Position numbers and translations under genes: made by a program. This document shows positions 41,916 through 51,237 of a stretch of 64,000 bases of DNA, one piece after another. Source of the stretch: Candida dubliniensis CD36 (lineage: Eukaryota > Ascomycota > Pichiomycetes > Serinales > Debaryomycetaceae); NCBI RefSeq assembly GCF_000026945.1, contig NC_012862.1, forward strand, positions 372,001 to 436,000. Direction: 5' to 3'. Under the pieces are notes generated by a model. That model was not told the DNA's origin and did not search any database. It saw only the letters and a program-made list of their open reading frames with translations. The stretch's first letter is position 1. Every line of letters begins with the position of its first letter.

Positions 41916-43292
41916 TTATTGGTACCTTTCCCATTCCTTTGGTTTTTCCAAACCCATTTTTTCAAAATACTTTTTACCACAAGAATAACCTCTGAAAGTA
42001 AAATCATTATCTGGATTACAATGACATTTATGCTCGTATCTAAATTGAGGGTTCAATGGACATTGAGTGTAAACACTGTGTTTATAACCCACATCTTCGA
42101 AATAATGAATTTTATCTTTTGGTAAAAACAATGCTGCAGCAATAGAATGGATTGGAGCATCACCCCAACGCTCATAGAAAAATCCACCAGTTTTATCTAA
42201 ATAATCAAAATATTTCCTATAAGCTTCACCTCTCCAAAAATTCAAATTAGCAATTTCAAAATTTGACCAAAAATGACATAAATTATACAGTTCACCTTTA
42301 TCATCACTGATAAAATCCATAAAATTGTTTTCTGCTATGTATTGTGGGTTTTCCTTAATGAATTTCTTTGTTTGATCCCACAATGTAGGAATAGTGGCTC
42401 TAAATTCATGAATGGAAATTGTAAATCCATAAACTTTATTATTATCTTCCATATATTTGAATAAATCATAATTCAAATCACAATGAATATCAATACTTGG
42501 TTCAACTCTCCAATACCAATCATAATCATCTAATAATGGATGTCTCCAGAAAAACCCACTCTCAAATCGACACATGTGACGATAAGATTCACTATCTCCA
42601 TAAATGATTTTTTGTAATTTCATGCTTTTCCGGGTTTCTTCTGCCTTTTTTAAATCAATCCATTCAGGATATGACCAATGCTCTTTAGGAATCTTCCCAT
42701 ATTTGGTTTTACCAGAAACTATTGCTGTGGTTAAATCTTTAAATTCTTGTGTGAAATCGTCATCATTAAGAAATACCCAATCGTAATTGAATTTTCTATT
42801 GAAACGATCTTCAACATTACGAATAGATTTGATCAAATCATACAATTCAGAATTACGGGCTAAAGTGACAAATGTGGCTTTGACTTTCTCTGACTTGACT
42901 GGATTTTTTGAGAAAGAATTTTCCTGTTCTTGTAAATTTTTGCCCTTGTTGGCATCTTCTTTGTCTTGGTGCGGTGAGGAGGATGGTACACCAGATTCAA
43001 CTAGTTTTTGATCCTTACCGTTATCAACAACTAAATCTTGTGGTTTGTTTTTTAATTCATCAGGAACCTTTACGATTTGCTCTTGACTTGCATGTTGTTG
43101 TTGTTCTGGGAATGATGATGGATTTGGTGGCTGTGGGATAGTTTCCAGTATTGGTTTGGTGGTGACATCATTAATGTTGGGCTCGGTCAGATAATTACTG
43201 TGAGTTAGAACGTAGATGGTGATGGTAGTTAAAATGATTGCTAAATATTTGAGATATGGTTGTCTTGAACTATAGAATATGGATGGCTTCAT
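41916..43292 (-). CDS. MNT2: Golgi alpha-1,2-mannosyltransferase paralogue (GT15)
   Basis: The 458-residue type II protein has an anchor at about 13-30, a Gln/Pro/Lys-rich stem to about 135 and a GT15 domain. Motifs are DWYWRVEPSIDIHCD, LCHFWSNFEIANL and GGFFYERWGDAPIHS. The catalytic half is highly similar to the neighbouring MNT1 while the stems are unrelated, the usual outcome of a tandem duplication. In C. albicans, Mnt2 acts redundantly with Mnt1 on O-linked mannan in the Golgi. The residue after the conserved Glu-Pro is Ser here and Asp in MNT1. It is convergent with the glucosidase pseudogene, 180 bp apart. Confidence 0.9.
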   Translation of the reverse strand: MKPSIFYSSRQPYLKYLAIILTTITIYVLTHSNYLTEPNINDVTTKPILETIPQPPNPSSFPEQQQHASQEQIVKVPDELKNKPQDLVVDNGKDQKLVESGVPSSSPHQDKEDANKGKNLQEQENSFSKNPVKSEKVKATFVTLARNSELYDLIKSIRNVEDRFNRKFNYDWVFLNDDDFTQEFKDLTTAIVSGKTKYGKIPKEHWSYPEWIDLKKAEETRKSMKLQKIIYGDSESYRHMCRFESGFFWRHPLLDDYDWYWRVEPSIDIHCDLNYDLFKYMEDNNKVYGFTISIHEFRATIPTLWDQTKKFIKENPQYIAENNFMDFISDDKGELYNLCHFWSNFEIANLNFWRGEAYRKYFDYLDKTGGFFYERWGDAPIHSIAAALFLPKDKIHYFEDVGYKHSVYTQCPLNPQFRYEHKCHCNPDNDFTFRGYSCGKKYFEKMGLEKPKEWERYQ

Positions 43293-43615
43293 GATGTAAT
43301 CTAGTATTCTATCTATAATGAAACCCCCCCCTTTGAAAAATAAGTAATGAAAGTGAAAATGGAAAATTGGAAAATGAAAAAAAAAAAAAAAAATTTTCTC
43401 TTTTTCTATTGTAAATCTATTAGAAATGATAAGTGGAAGATATCTTATAAAACAATAAAATGAAATTTGTATATTATTGTTGTCGTTGTTGCACCTAAAG
43501 GGTTTTCTGGTTTTTTATTTTTTTTTTTCGGCTTGGGAGAGAAGCCAGGAGGGAAAATTCTAACGAAAGGGCAGTACAAGAAGAAGTGAGGAAAAATTTG
43601 ATTATTATTTGCACG

Positions 43616-43646
<31 letters not shown>

Positions 43647-44320
43647 CGTTCTTTCTTTCTGTCGGTGTTATTCCCGTTGTTGGCTGTGACGTGCTGACGA
43701 GTAAATGGTGTTCCTTAAAGCCTCGTTTAGATATTTATTTGGCTGTTATATGTCTGTATGTATGTATTAATGAACCTTAATATAGAACACAGCAGACCGG
43801 TTTGGTTGAAAAAGATTCAGAATAAATAACCAACAAAAAAAAAAATCAGGAAGAAGTGATTTATTTAAAAGTGAAATTTAAGTTGGGTTTCTGGTGGAAA
43901 AGTTTGTAATTAAATACTTTGTGATATCAGTAATAGAAATATAGTAAGATCTGGAAACTAAAATATTTTGACACACATTTATTTAACACACAACATCCCC
44001 ATACTATATGTAATTCCAGAAACGAAACAAAAAAAAAAAAAAGAAGTGAAATGAAACAGAAATCTTTAACCACCACAACAAATTAACAAGCAAGAAATAA
44101 TTTATTTGAGGAGGAAAGGAAAGAAAGAAAGGAACAAAAATTTTCCCGATTTTGTGTAATTCAGATTTGGGAAAAATAAAATAAAAAATATTTTGTGTTG
44201 CAATTAAAGATTTTGTGTAGATTTGGGTTTTCCTGTTTCATTTCATTTCACCACTTGCGTACCATTTTTCATTAACCCCTATTCATACAGATGCACACGA
44301 TTATTACACATCATCTACAG

Positions 44321-44351
<31 letters not shown>

Positions 44352-44622
44352 TTTGGTATTGTCAATTGTTAATATGCTGTGTAAACTCAATCTATTATTA
44401 TTATTACAAAAACTATTCGTTATAACACACCAAACACATTTTTTCTATCACAAATAATACAAAAACCATGATAACCTTGTAACCCAGAAACTAATTTCCA
44501 TTTAGTTGTCGCTTGCAAGCTTAGAACATTGAAAATCTTCCTTTCATGTGTTTACTGCTCACAAAAAAATAGAAGATTTCTTTCGTTATTAGGAATAATA
44601 AAATTTGCAAAAAAAAAAAAGA
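43293..44622. other. MNT2 upstream region
   Basis: These 1.3 kb carry the MNT2 promoter. They contain A/T homopolymers (43378-43393, T26 at about 43621-43646), a C-run at 43323-43331, and (CA)n at 44320-44347. One short frame (43586-43780) is T-rich and unsupported. Nothing else is visible before tRNA-Val. Confidence 0.5.
44320..44347. repeat. (CA)n microsatellite
   Basis: About 13 CA units in the gap between MNT2 and tRNA-Val. Confidence 0.85.
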
Positions 44623-44696
44623 TGATTCCGCCCAGGATCGAACTGGGGACGTTATGCGTGTTAAGCATATGCCATAACCAACTAGACCACGGAACC
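44623..44696 (-). tRNA. tV(AAC): tRNA-Val(AAC)
   Basis: The minus strand folds into a complete cloverleaf of 74 nt. The acceptor pairs GGTTCCG with CGGAATC (one G-U). The anticodon arm is TATGC-TTAACAC-GCATA with anticodon AAC. The T arm is CCCAG-TTCGATC-CTGGG, and the discriminator is A. Internal A and B boxes are intact. A run of T residues starts two bases after the 3' end, a Pol III terminator. No intron is present. Confidence 0.97.
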
Positions 44697-45602
44697 AACT
44701 TGTTGATGTTGGAGTTGGTATACTTTGTAACATTTCCTTAAAGTATGTTTTTTTGAATTTTTAAATTTGCAATAATTTGAATAAAAACTGGACAAGTAAT
44801 CTAAGAAAACTTTATTGACAGAGGGTTAGAGCCAATAAAAATTAAGAATATTGTTTCAATTAGTGAAATTATTGGGTATTGATTAATCTCTATTGATGTT
44901 CTTTTTTAGTGTTGAAATCACCACCAATATTTAACAAAATGTTTTACAATAAGTTATCTACACTAAGATTTAATAAATAAACACATGAAAATTTGTAGAC
45001 AGACTCTTAAATCTGTTGTAGAGACTTTCTAAATATAATCTTAGTGCTAGAACCCAATTCAGCTATTCGAATTGTAAGCTGTTTATTACATTTTTTTCTT
45101 TTTTGCAACTTTGTATTGAAAAAGAAATTTATCCCCGAAACCAAATCAAAATATGCATAAGATTACAAAGTCATATACAATGATCAATTTGCAATATTTT
45201 TTAGTAATTTATTGACTTTTATATTTGACTGGCACGAATTTAAATCAAAATTGCAACATCTAGACCAAGAAAAGCGACCAGTCTCCATAGAAGAAATGAA
45301 AAAAATATAATAGAAAAAGGAACGTCTATTTGATGACTTTTAAAATATCAATAAAGTTACTTATCTCATGAAAAGTGTGACACACAAAAGATACCTGACT
45401 ACAACTAATACTCAAAGAGATGGAGTGTAGGCAGCTCTAATCAGTTGAACAAATAAGCTCCAAAACAAATCCTCTAATATTAGTGTAACTATGGAGAAAA
45501 ATTTCAACAGAAAAAAAAAAAAAAATAGACCAAAAAAAAAAAAAATTTTCAATTATCTCTAATAGCTCATAGCTTATCATCCATCACAAGCTTCGAAGAA
45601 TT
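44697..45602. other. Region between tRNA-Val and the mitoribosomal gene
   Basis: These 0.9 kb of AT-rich sequence hold no recognisable gene. tRNA flanks in Candida often attract LTR insertions, but I found no clear LTR ends here. A-rich runs lie at 45510-45544 just upstream of the next gene. Confidence 0.45.
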
Positions 45603-46637
45603 ATGATTAGAAGATCTTCCCTTATATTCACTAGATCCATATCGACATCTTTTTCATTACCAGTGAATAAGACTTTAGAAATTTTCAAGGCAACAAATGC
45701 CAATTTTGAAGGATTATTCACTAACAATGCTATAAATCAATTATGGTTTCAAAGAGGTCAACAATTAGTTCAAAACTTGAATCAACACTTAGCCCAAACC
45801 AATAATGGATTACTTAGTGACACCAATACCAGTGGTACCAATGATAATGGTAATGAAAATATTGTTAATTATTCTTTAAATGAAATCGTATCTATCACAA
45901 TGAATAAGCCAGAATTATTTCATATTCATAAAAATGCCACTAATTTATATAATTTACAATTTTTCTTTGAAAATATTCGACAATTAGAACAACAACCACA
46001 AGAAATCATACCTAGTGGACCAGAAGTTTTATTAAAAACTCCAAAAGATCAATTTAAAAATGTTCCACTGGATAAAGAATTAGTTGATTGGATTGAACAT
46101 TCATTTGGATCGATTCAAGAATTAAGAAATTTGATTATAAATTCTGCAAAGGGGATAAAAGGTGATGGTACTGTTTGGTTAGTAGCTGAAAGTACCATGA
46201 GTGAGAATTATTTGAGTAAAAGTAATTTTTCATCACCATTATTTCATAATTTGGCAATTGTCAATACATATAATGGTGGTATGATTGATGATTCTGAAAG
46301 ATCAGGTCAATTAAGAAGAATGAAGAGTGTATTGCAACAACAACAACAACAAGAAGAAGAAGAAGAAGGAGAAGGCAAGTCAACAGAAAACAAACAAAAA
46401 AACAACTCAACTAGTGAGTTTGAATTGGGATCTGTTGAACAAGCTGAATTAGAAACAGCTTTCCATAATAAGAGATTGGTGCCTGCTTTAGCCATCGATG
46501 TTTCTCCAAGAAATTATTTGATTGACTATGGTGCATATGGTAAACAACAATATTTGGAAAATGTTTGGGAATGTATTGATTGGGATATCGTTTTAAGAAG
46601 ATTACCACCAAGATCCAAACAAGTAATTACTGTGTAA
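45603..46637 (+). CDS. Mitochondrial small ribosomal subunit protein, SOD-like (mS42/mS43 family)
   Basis: The 344-residue protein begins MIRRSSLIFTRSISTSF, a classic mitochondrial presequence. The body follows the Fe/Mn superoxide dismutase fold: a middle segment with LVDWIEHSFGSIQELRNLIINSA and a C-terminal block with LAIDVSPRNYLIDYGAYGKQQYLENVWECIDWDIVLRRL. The catalytic metal ligands are not conserved, as in the yeast mitoribosomal proteins Rsm26 and Mrp1. Those form a heterodimer on the mitochondrial small subunit. A Gln/Glu run near residues 243-255 is encoded by CAA/GAA triplets and followed by a charged, low-complexity insert. I cannot separate Rsm26 from Mrp1 by eye, so no symbol is given. 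It is convergent with DBP5. Confidence 0.8.
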   Translation: MIRRSSLIFTRSISTSFSLPVNKTLEIFKATNANFEGLFTNNAINQLWFQRGQQLVQNLNQHLAQTNNGLLSDTNTSGTNDNGNENIVNYSLNEIVSITMNKPELFHIHKNATNLYNLQFFFENIRQLEQQPQEIIPSGPEVLLKTPKDQFKNVPLDKELVDWIEHSFGSIQELRNLIINSAKGIKGDGTVWLVAESTMSENYLSKSNFSSPLFHNLAIVNTYNGGMIDDSERSGQLRRMKSVLQQQQQQEEEEEGEGKSTENKQKNNSTSEFELGSVEQAELETAFHNKRLVPALAIDVSPRNYLIDYGAYGKQQYLENVWECIDWDIVLRRLPPRSKQVITV

Positions 46638-46907
46638 ATAGTATTCCTATTATTGCCAATATTAGTTCATTGTACATAAATTCTTTCTACTTTTAATTTT
46701 TTTCTTTTTTGAAGTATAAAGTTAAATAATATAAATTGACCAAATACGAATAACGGTCTTTATTCAAATATATTAAGAGTCCTCTGTATATAAATGTTAA
46801 AGAAATAAAAACAATATATATATATATATATAAAAGAAAAAGCAAATAGGATGAAATCACTATTTGGTTAATGATAGACTCATATCATTTTTCATACTCT
46901 TTCAAGA

Positions 46908-48479
46908 TTAACTTTTAATTACTTTTTTAACAATTTTTTCCACTTCATCCCAATCGTCTGTTGGAACTCTAGTCATTTCAACATTACCAAAATAATTTTT
47001 AATGGCCATTAAAATATCATATGATCTTTTGTCATGAATAAATGAAATGGATACCCCAACTCTACCAAATCTACCAGTTCTACCAATTCTATGCAAATAA
47101 GTTGATGGGTCTGGTTTTCCATATTTATCAATTGGCATATCATAATTAACCACCATGGAAACAGATGCAATATCAATACCTCTAGCCAAAACATTGGTTG
47201 TAATTAAAACTTTGGATCTACCTTCACGGAAATCATCAATTAATCTATCTCTGTCTTCATTATCTAATCCACCATGCAAAATAGACACAGTATGACCTTC
47301 TTTTTTCATTTTACCATATAATACATCAGCGGTTTCTTTCCTTTCAACAAATATAATTGATGAACCAATGGTCAACAACCCGTATAATTCACATAAAACT
47401 TCGAATTTGTGTTGCTCAGAACGACAATCCATATATAATTGTTTAATACCATCAACATTTAATTCCTCTTGCTTCAATTCTAAAGAATTAGCATTAGGTA
47501 CAAGTCTTTCAGCATATTCACGAACTTCAGTTGGGAAAGTGGCAGAAAATAACACCAATTGAGTACCATTAGGTAAACCTCTTTTAACTCTAATAGCTTG
47601 ATCACCCAATCCTTGTGCTTCCAACATATTATCGGCTTCATCTAAAACAAAAACTTTCATTTTGCTAAGATTTAATTGTTTCCTTCTCATGAGATCAGTA
47701 ACGGTCCCTGGTGTACCAACTAACACTTGAGCATTGACAGACGAACCTCTTTGATAAGCATTAGGTACCACCAATTGGGTAGTGATATTGGTGAATTTAC
47801 CCATAGTGGTAATGACTTCTAAAGTTTGTCTAGCCAATTCTCTAGTTGGTGATAAACAAATACATTGAGGCATATTTATATTTGGATCAACTCTTGATAA
47901 CATTGTCAATGAAAATGCTGCTGTTTTACCAGTACCTGATTGTGATTGCCCAATCATATTTCTTGGTGGGTTTGAAAGTAATAATGGTAATGCCTTTTCT
48001 TGAATCTTGGAAGGTTTGTTGAATTTCATGGCATATAACCCTTTCAATAATTCTGGTGATAAACCTAATTCTTCAAATGATTTGACAGAATACAATGGTG
48101 AATTAGGATCAGCTTGGATGTCAGCTAATTTAACTTTGACTTCATAAGATGACTTGATTAAATTAGTAGATTCTTCTTTAGGTTCATCTTTGGCATCTTC
48201 CTTCACCTCATCCTTTAATTCCTCTTTTTTGTCATCTTTGACTTCATCTTTCTTGTCATCTTTAATTTCCACCTTTTCAGGCTCTTCAGCAACATCTTTC
48301 TTTTCTTCTGGTTTCTTTGAATCATCTTTTTTTAAAGAGAGACCGGCCAATAAATCAGAAGGGTCAGGTGTTGATCCCTTTTTGGTTTCTTCAGGTTTAT
48401 CTGCACTTTTGTTCAATGAAAGACTAGCTAATAAATCAGATGCATCTGCTTCCACTCTCTTTACTTTCTCACTTGACAT
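46908..48479 (-). CDS. DBP5: DEAD-box RNA helicase for mRNA export
   Basis: The 523-residue protein has an acidic, Lys/Glu-rich N-terminal extension (about 1-110) with a repeated DLLA(S/G)LSLKK element. The helicase core follows: Q motif (FEELGLSPELLKGLYAMKFNKPSKIQ), motif I QSGTGKT (near 180), DEAD (near 279), SAT, LARGID and HRIGRTGRFGR (near 462). The C-terminus, with YFGNVEMTRVPTDDWDEVEKIVKKVI, is characteristic of Dbp5/DDX19. Dbp5 acts at the cytoplasmic face of nuclear pores, where Gle1-InsP6 and Nup159 control its stripping of export factors from mRNA. It also has a role in translation termination. The N-terminal extension is more acidic and longer than in yeast (482). Confidence 0.95.
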   Translation of the reverse strand: MSSEKVKRVEADASDLLASLSLNKSADKPEETKKGSTPDPSDLLAGLSLKKDDSKKPEEKKDVAEEPEKVEIKDDKKDEVKDDKKEELKDEVKEDAKDEPKEESTNLIKSSYEVKVKLADIQADPNSPLYSVKSFEELGLSPELLKGLYAMKFNKPSKIQEKALPLLLSNPPRNMIGQSQSGTGKTAAFSLTMLSRVDPNINMPQCICLSPTRELARQTLEVITTMGKFTNITTQLVVPNAYQRGSSVNAQVLVGTPGTVTDLMRRKQLNLSKMKVFVLDEADNMLEAQGLGDQAIRVKRGLPNGTQLVLFSATFPTEVREYAERLVPNANSLELKQEELNVDGIKQLYMDCRSEQHKFEVLCELYGLLTIGSSIIFVERKETADVLYGKMKKEGHTVSILHGGLDNEDRDRLIDDFREGRSKVLITTNVLARGIDIASVSMVVNYDMPIDKYGKPDPSTYLHRIGRTGRFGRVGVSISFIHDKRSYDILMAIKNYFGNVEMTRVPTDDWDEVEKIVKKVIKS

Positions 48480-48654
48480 GTTTATATTATGGATGAAATT
48501 CCCAATTGATGAAGTCTATAATTTCGAGACGTGACAGAATAGGAGTTGGAATCTCTCTTGTCCAAACACTTATAAAAAAAAAAAAGAAAACTTTTTTTTT
48601 TTCAATTGAGCACAGACACACGACTAAAATTCTAGAAATAGTAAAAAAATTGAA

Positions 48655-48729
48655 AGCCCAACGCGGGACTCGAACCCGCAACCTTGAGATTAAAAGTCTC
48701 ACGCTCTAAGCCGATTGAGCTAGCTAGGC
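48655..48729 (-). tRNA. tK(UUU): tRNA-Lys(UUU)
   Basis: The minus-strand cloverleaf is 75 nt long. The acceptor pairs GCCTAGC with GTTGGGC including two G-U pairs. The anticodon stem-loop is TGAGA-CTTTTAA-TCTCA, anticodon TTT. The T arm is GCGGG-TTCGAGT-CCCGC. A T7 Pol III terminator follows 6 bases after the gene. It lies 176 bp upstream of the DBP5 start. Confidence 0.96.
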
Positions 48730-49144
48730 GCTGAACAACTGAGCCAATTTGACTTGTTGTTGAAAGAAAAATGCATAACTTTTTGACACCAGTATAATTA
48801 ACAAAGTTTTACAATTGACTTATTCTTATCACATACAATAGTTTCTCATTAAATCTTAATCGGTATCTGTATAAATAATTAGAATATTCAAATCATCATC
48901 AAAGGAGTTGTACATTTTTGGTAAGAATTTGAAAAATGGTATCGTTTATTGCCAACTCTTTTTGGGAAATTGAAAAATTCGAGACACTAATCTGGAAAAG
49001 AAAAAAAAAAAAAAATACGTAGGATTTAAACTAAATCTATACACACACACACATTTACACACATCAAGAATTGAACTAACTGTTTGTCTTTATCTTTTGT
49101 TGTTACCTTTTATTTGATTATTTGTTGGAAATATAATAATAATA
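48730..49144. other. Region between tRNA-Lys and ALG8
   Basis: These 415 bp contain an A17 run near 48999-49015 and a short (CA)n tract at 49041-49052. They presumably hold the ALG8 promoter. No gene is seen. Confidence 0.5.
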
Positions 49145-50896
49145 ATGGCCAAGAAGAAGACTGCAGGACCACAACCATCATATTCCAAAGGTAGGACCAA
49201 AATAACAACAGAAACAGAAACAATAAGCACACAAACAGATAGTGAAGCCACCACCACCACCACCACCACCACCACCAATCGTTATTCACTTCTAAATATA
49301 TGGGTGATTTCTTTAGCACTTAAAATTCTTCTTTTCATTGGGTATCATTCCACAGATTTTGATGTTCATAGAAATTGGTTGGCAATCACCAATAAACTTC
49401 CAATTTCTCAATGGTATATTGAAAATACTTCTCAATGGACATTAGATTATCCACCATTTTTCGCTTATTTTGAATATTTATTATCATTATTGGTACCACA
49501 ATTTGTTAAAGATGATGGATGTTTGGATATTGTTGAAATTGGTCAATATGGATTACCAACAATTTATTTCCAACGAATTACTGTCATTATTAGTGAATTG
49601 ATATTATTTTATGCATTACAAACAATTGTTAATACTTCACCAACTCTTTCTGCAAAAAGAAGAATGTATGTTGCCACGGCTAGTCTTGCATTATCTCCCG
49701 GATTGATACTTATTGATCATATACATTTCCAATATAATGGTATGATGTATGGAATACTACTATTATGTATAAATAGTGCCCGTTTACAACAATATGTATT
49801 ATGTGGATTTTGGTTTTCTATATTGTTATGTTTCAAACATATTTATTTATATTTGGCTCCAGCAGTATTTATTTTCCTTCTTCGAGGTTATTGTTTGAAA
49901 TTTAATTGGAATAAACGTAAAAATTGTTTCATCAATATTGTCAATTTTATTCAATGGATCAATCTTTTCAAATTAGGTGGAGTAGTAATTTTGGTATTTG
50001 CAATTGCTTTTGGTCCATTCTATAATGTTTTCCCACAATTGATTTCTCGATTATTCCCATTTAGTCGTGGTTTAACTCATGCATATTGGGCCCCTAATAT
50101 TTGGGCAGTTTATTCATTTCTTGATCGAGTATTGATTCAAGTTTATAAAAAAATCCCCATGAGTAAATATCCTTTATTGAAAATATTTCAATTTGATCCA
50201 ACTTTATTGGCTAATAATGAATTATTGAAAACTTCTACTCGAGGTATTGTGGGTGATATTGAATTTTTCATACTTCCAACAATAACTCCTAAATTGACTT
50301 TTCTATTGACATTATTTTATCAAATCATGGCTTTAATCCCATTATTCATTCAACCCACTTATAGACGATTTGTTGGTGCCCTCACATTATGTGGCTATGC
50401 ATCATTTTTATTTGGATGGCACGTACATGAAAAAGCGATTTTATTAGTCATTTTCCCCATGACATTATTGGTCGCTCGAGATAAAAGATTATTAACTCCA
50501 TTTAACTTATTAGTTAGTTGTGGTTATGGATCTTTATTCCCCCTTATTTTCACTTGTAATGAATGGCTAATTAAAGTGGTTTACACTTATACTTGGTACA
50601 TTATATTTTATTTCAATTTTAGAAAAGTAGTAAGACCTTCAAGGAATAACATTGGTCGTGGTAGTGGAATCATTTTAGACAGAATGGTCAATTTATATAT
50701 TTTACTTTTCAATGTCGTTGTTATTATAACTAGTTTGTTTGATTTGTTTAAACATAAATACCCAGTTTTGCAAAATTTTGAATTCTTAAATTTGATGATT
50801 TATAGTGTTTATTGTGCTATTGGAATAATTAGTAGTTGGAATGGATTCTGTTGGTTGTATTTTGTTGATGACGGTATATGGAACCAAGATCAATAA
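49145..50896 (+). CDS. ALG8: ER dolichyl-P-Glc glucosyltransferase (second glucose)
   Basis: This 583-residue polytopic membrane protein is of GT57. Family motifs are STDFDVHRNWL (near 71), SQWTLDYPPFFAYFEYLL (near 97), HFQYNGMMYGILL, LFPFSRGLTHAYWAPNIWA and FGWHVHEKAILL (near 423). Alg8 adds the second alpha-1,3-glucose to the lipid-linked oligosaccharide in the ER lumen using dolichyl-phosphate glucose. Its sister enzyme Alg6 adds the first; the HAYWAPNIWA block is diagnostic for Alg8. The N-terminus has an unusual cytosolic extension with a threonine run (residues 35-43) encoded by ACC repeats at 49248-49277. About a dozen hydrophobic segments follow. It is divergent from tRNA-Lys and DBP5. 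Confidence 0.95.
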   Translation: MAKKKTAGPQPSYSKGRTKITTETETISTQTDSEATTTTTTTTTNRYSLLNIWVISLALKILLFIGYHSTDFDVHRNWLAITNKLPISQWYIENTSQWTLDYPPFFAYFEYLLSLLVPQFVKDDGCLDIVEIGQYGLPTIYFQRITVIISELILFYALQTIVNTSPTLSAKRRMYVATASLALSPGLILIDHIHFQYNGMMYGILLLCINSARLQQYVLCGFWFSILLCFKHIYLYLAPAVFIFLLRGYCLKFNWNKRKNCFINIVNFIQWINLFKLGGVVILVFAIAFGPFYNVFPQLISRLFPFSRGLTHAYWAPNIWAVYSFLDRVLIQVYKKIPMSKYPLLKIFQFDPTLLANNELLKTSTRGIVGDIEFFILPTITPKLTFLLTLFYQIMALIPLFIQPTYRRFVGALTLCGYASFLFGWHVHEKAILLVIFPMTLLVARDKRLLTPFNLLVSCGYGSLFPLIFTCNEWLIKVVYTYTWYIIFYFNFRKVVRPSRNNIGRGSGIILDRMVNLYILLFNVVVIITSLFDLFKHKYPVLQNFEFLNLMIYSVYCAIGIISSWNGFCWLYFVDDGIWNQDQ

Positions 50897-51237
50897 TGAC
50901 TCAGAATTTTAATGTAACCAAATTGAGTTTAAACATACATTTTTTGCAAACGGCATTACAAGAAAACTACCCCTTTGTTTCAAAAAACTATATATATATA
51001 CACATATGTATAAATATTAAAACATATATTAAAAACTAACACACATAAAGCTAACAAAATACAGAAATAACAAGAAAAAAAAAACAAAAAACAATAACAA
51101 TAATAATAAACTGTCTAATATACATTAAAAAAAAAAGTCCTTTTTTTGTTTTTGTTTTCTCTTAAAAATCAAAACTTGTCCCATAATTAAATTTCTTCCC
51201 TCTTTACTTTTATACTATTTCGATTAGGTCAATTTCA
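50897..51237. other. ALG8-PAL1 convergent intergenic region
   Basis: These 341 bp between two stop codons are AT-rich with several A and T homopolymers, suited to termination of both transcripts. No gene is present. Confidence 0.6.
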
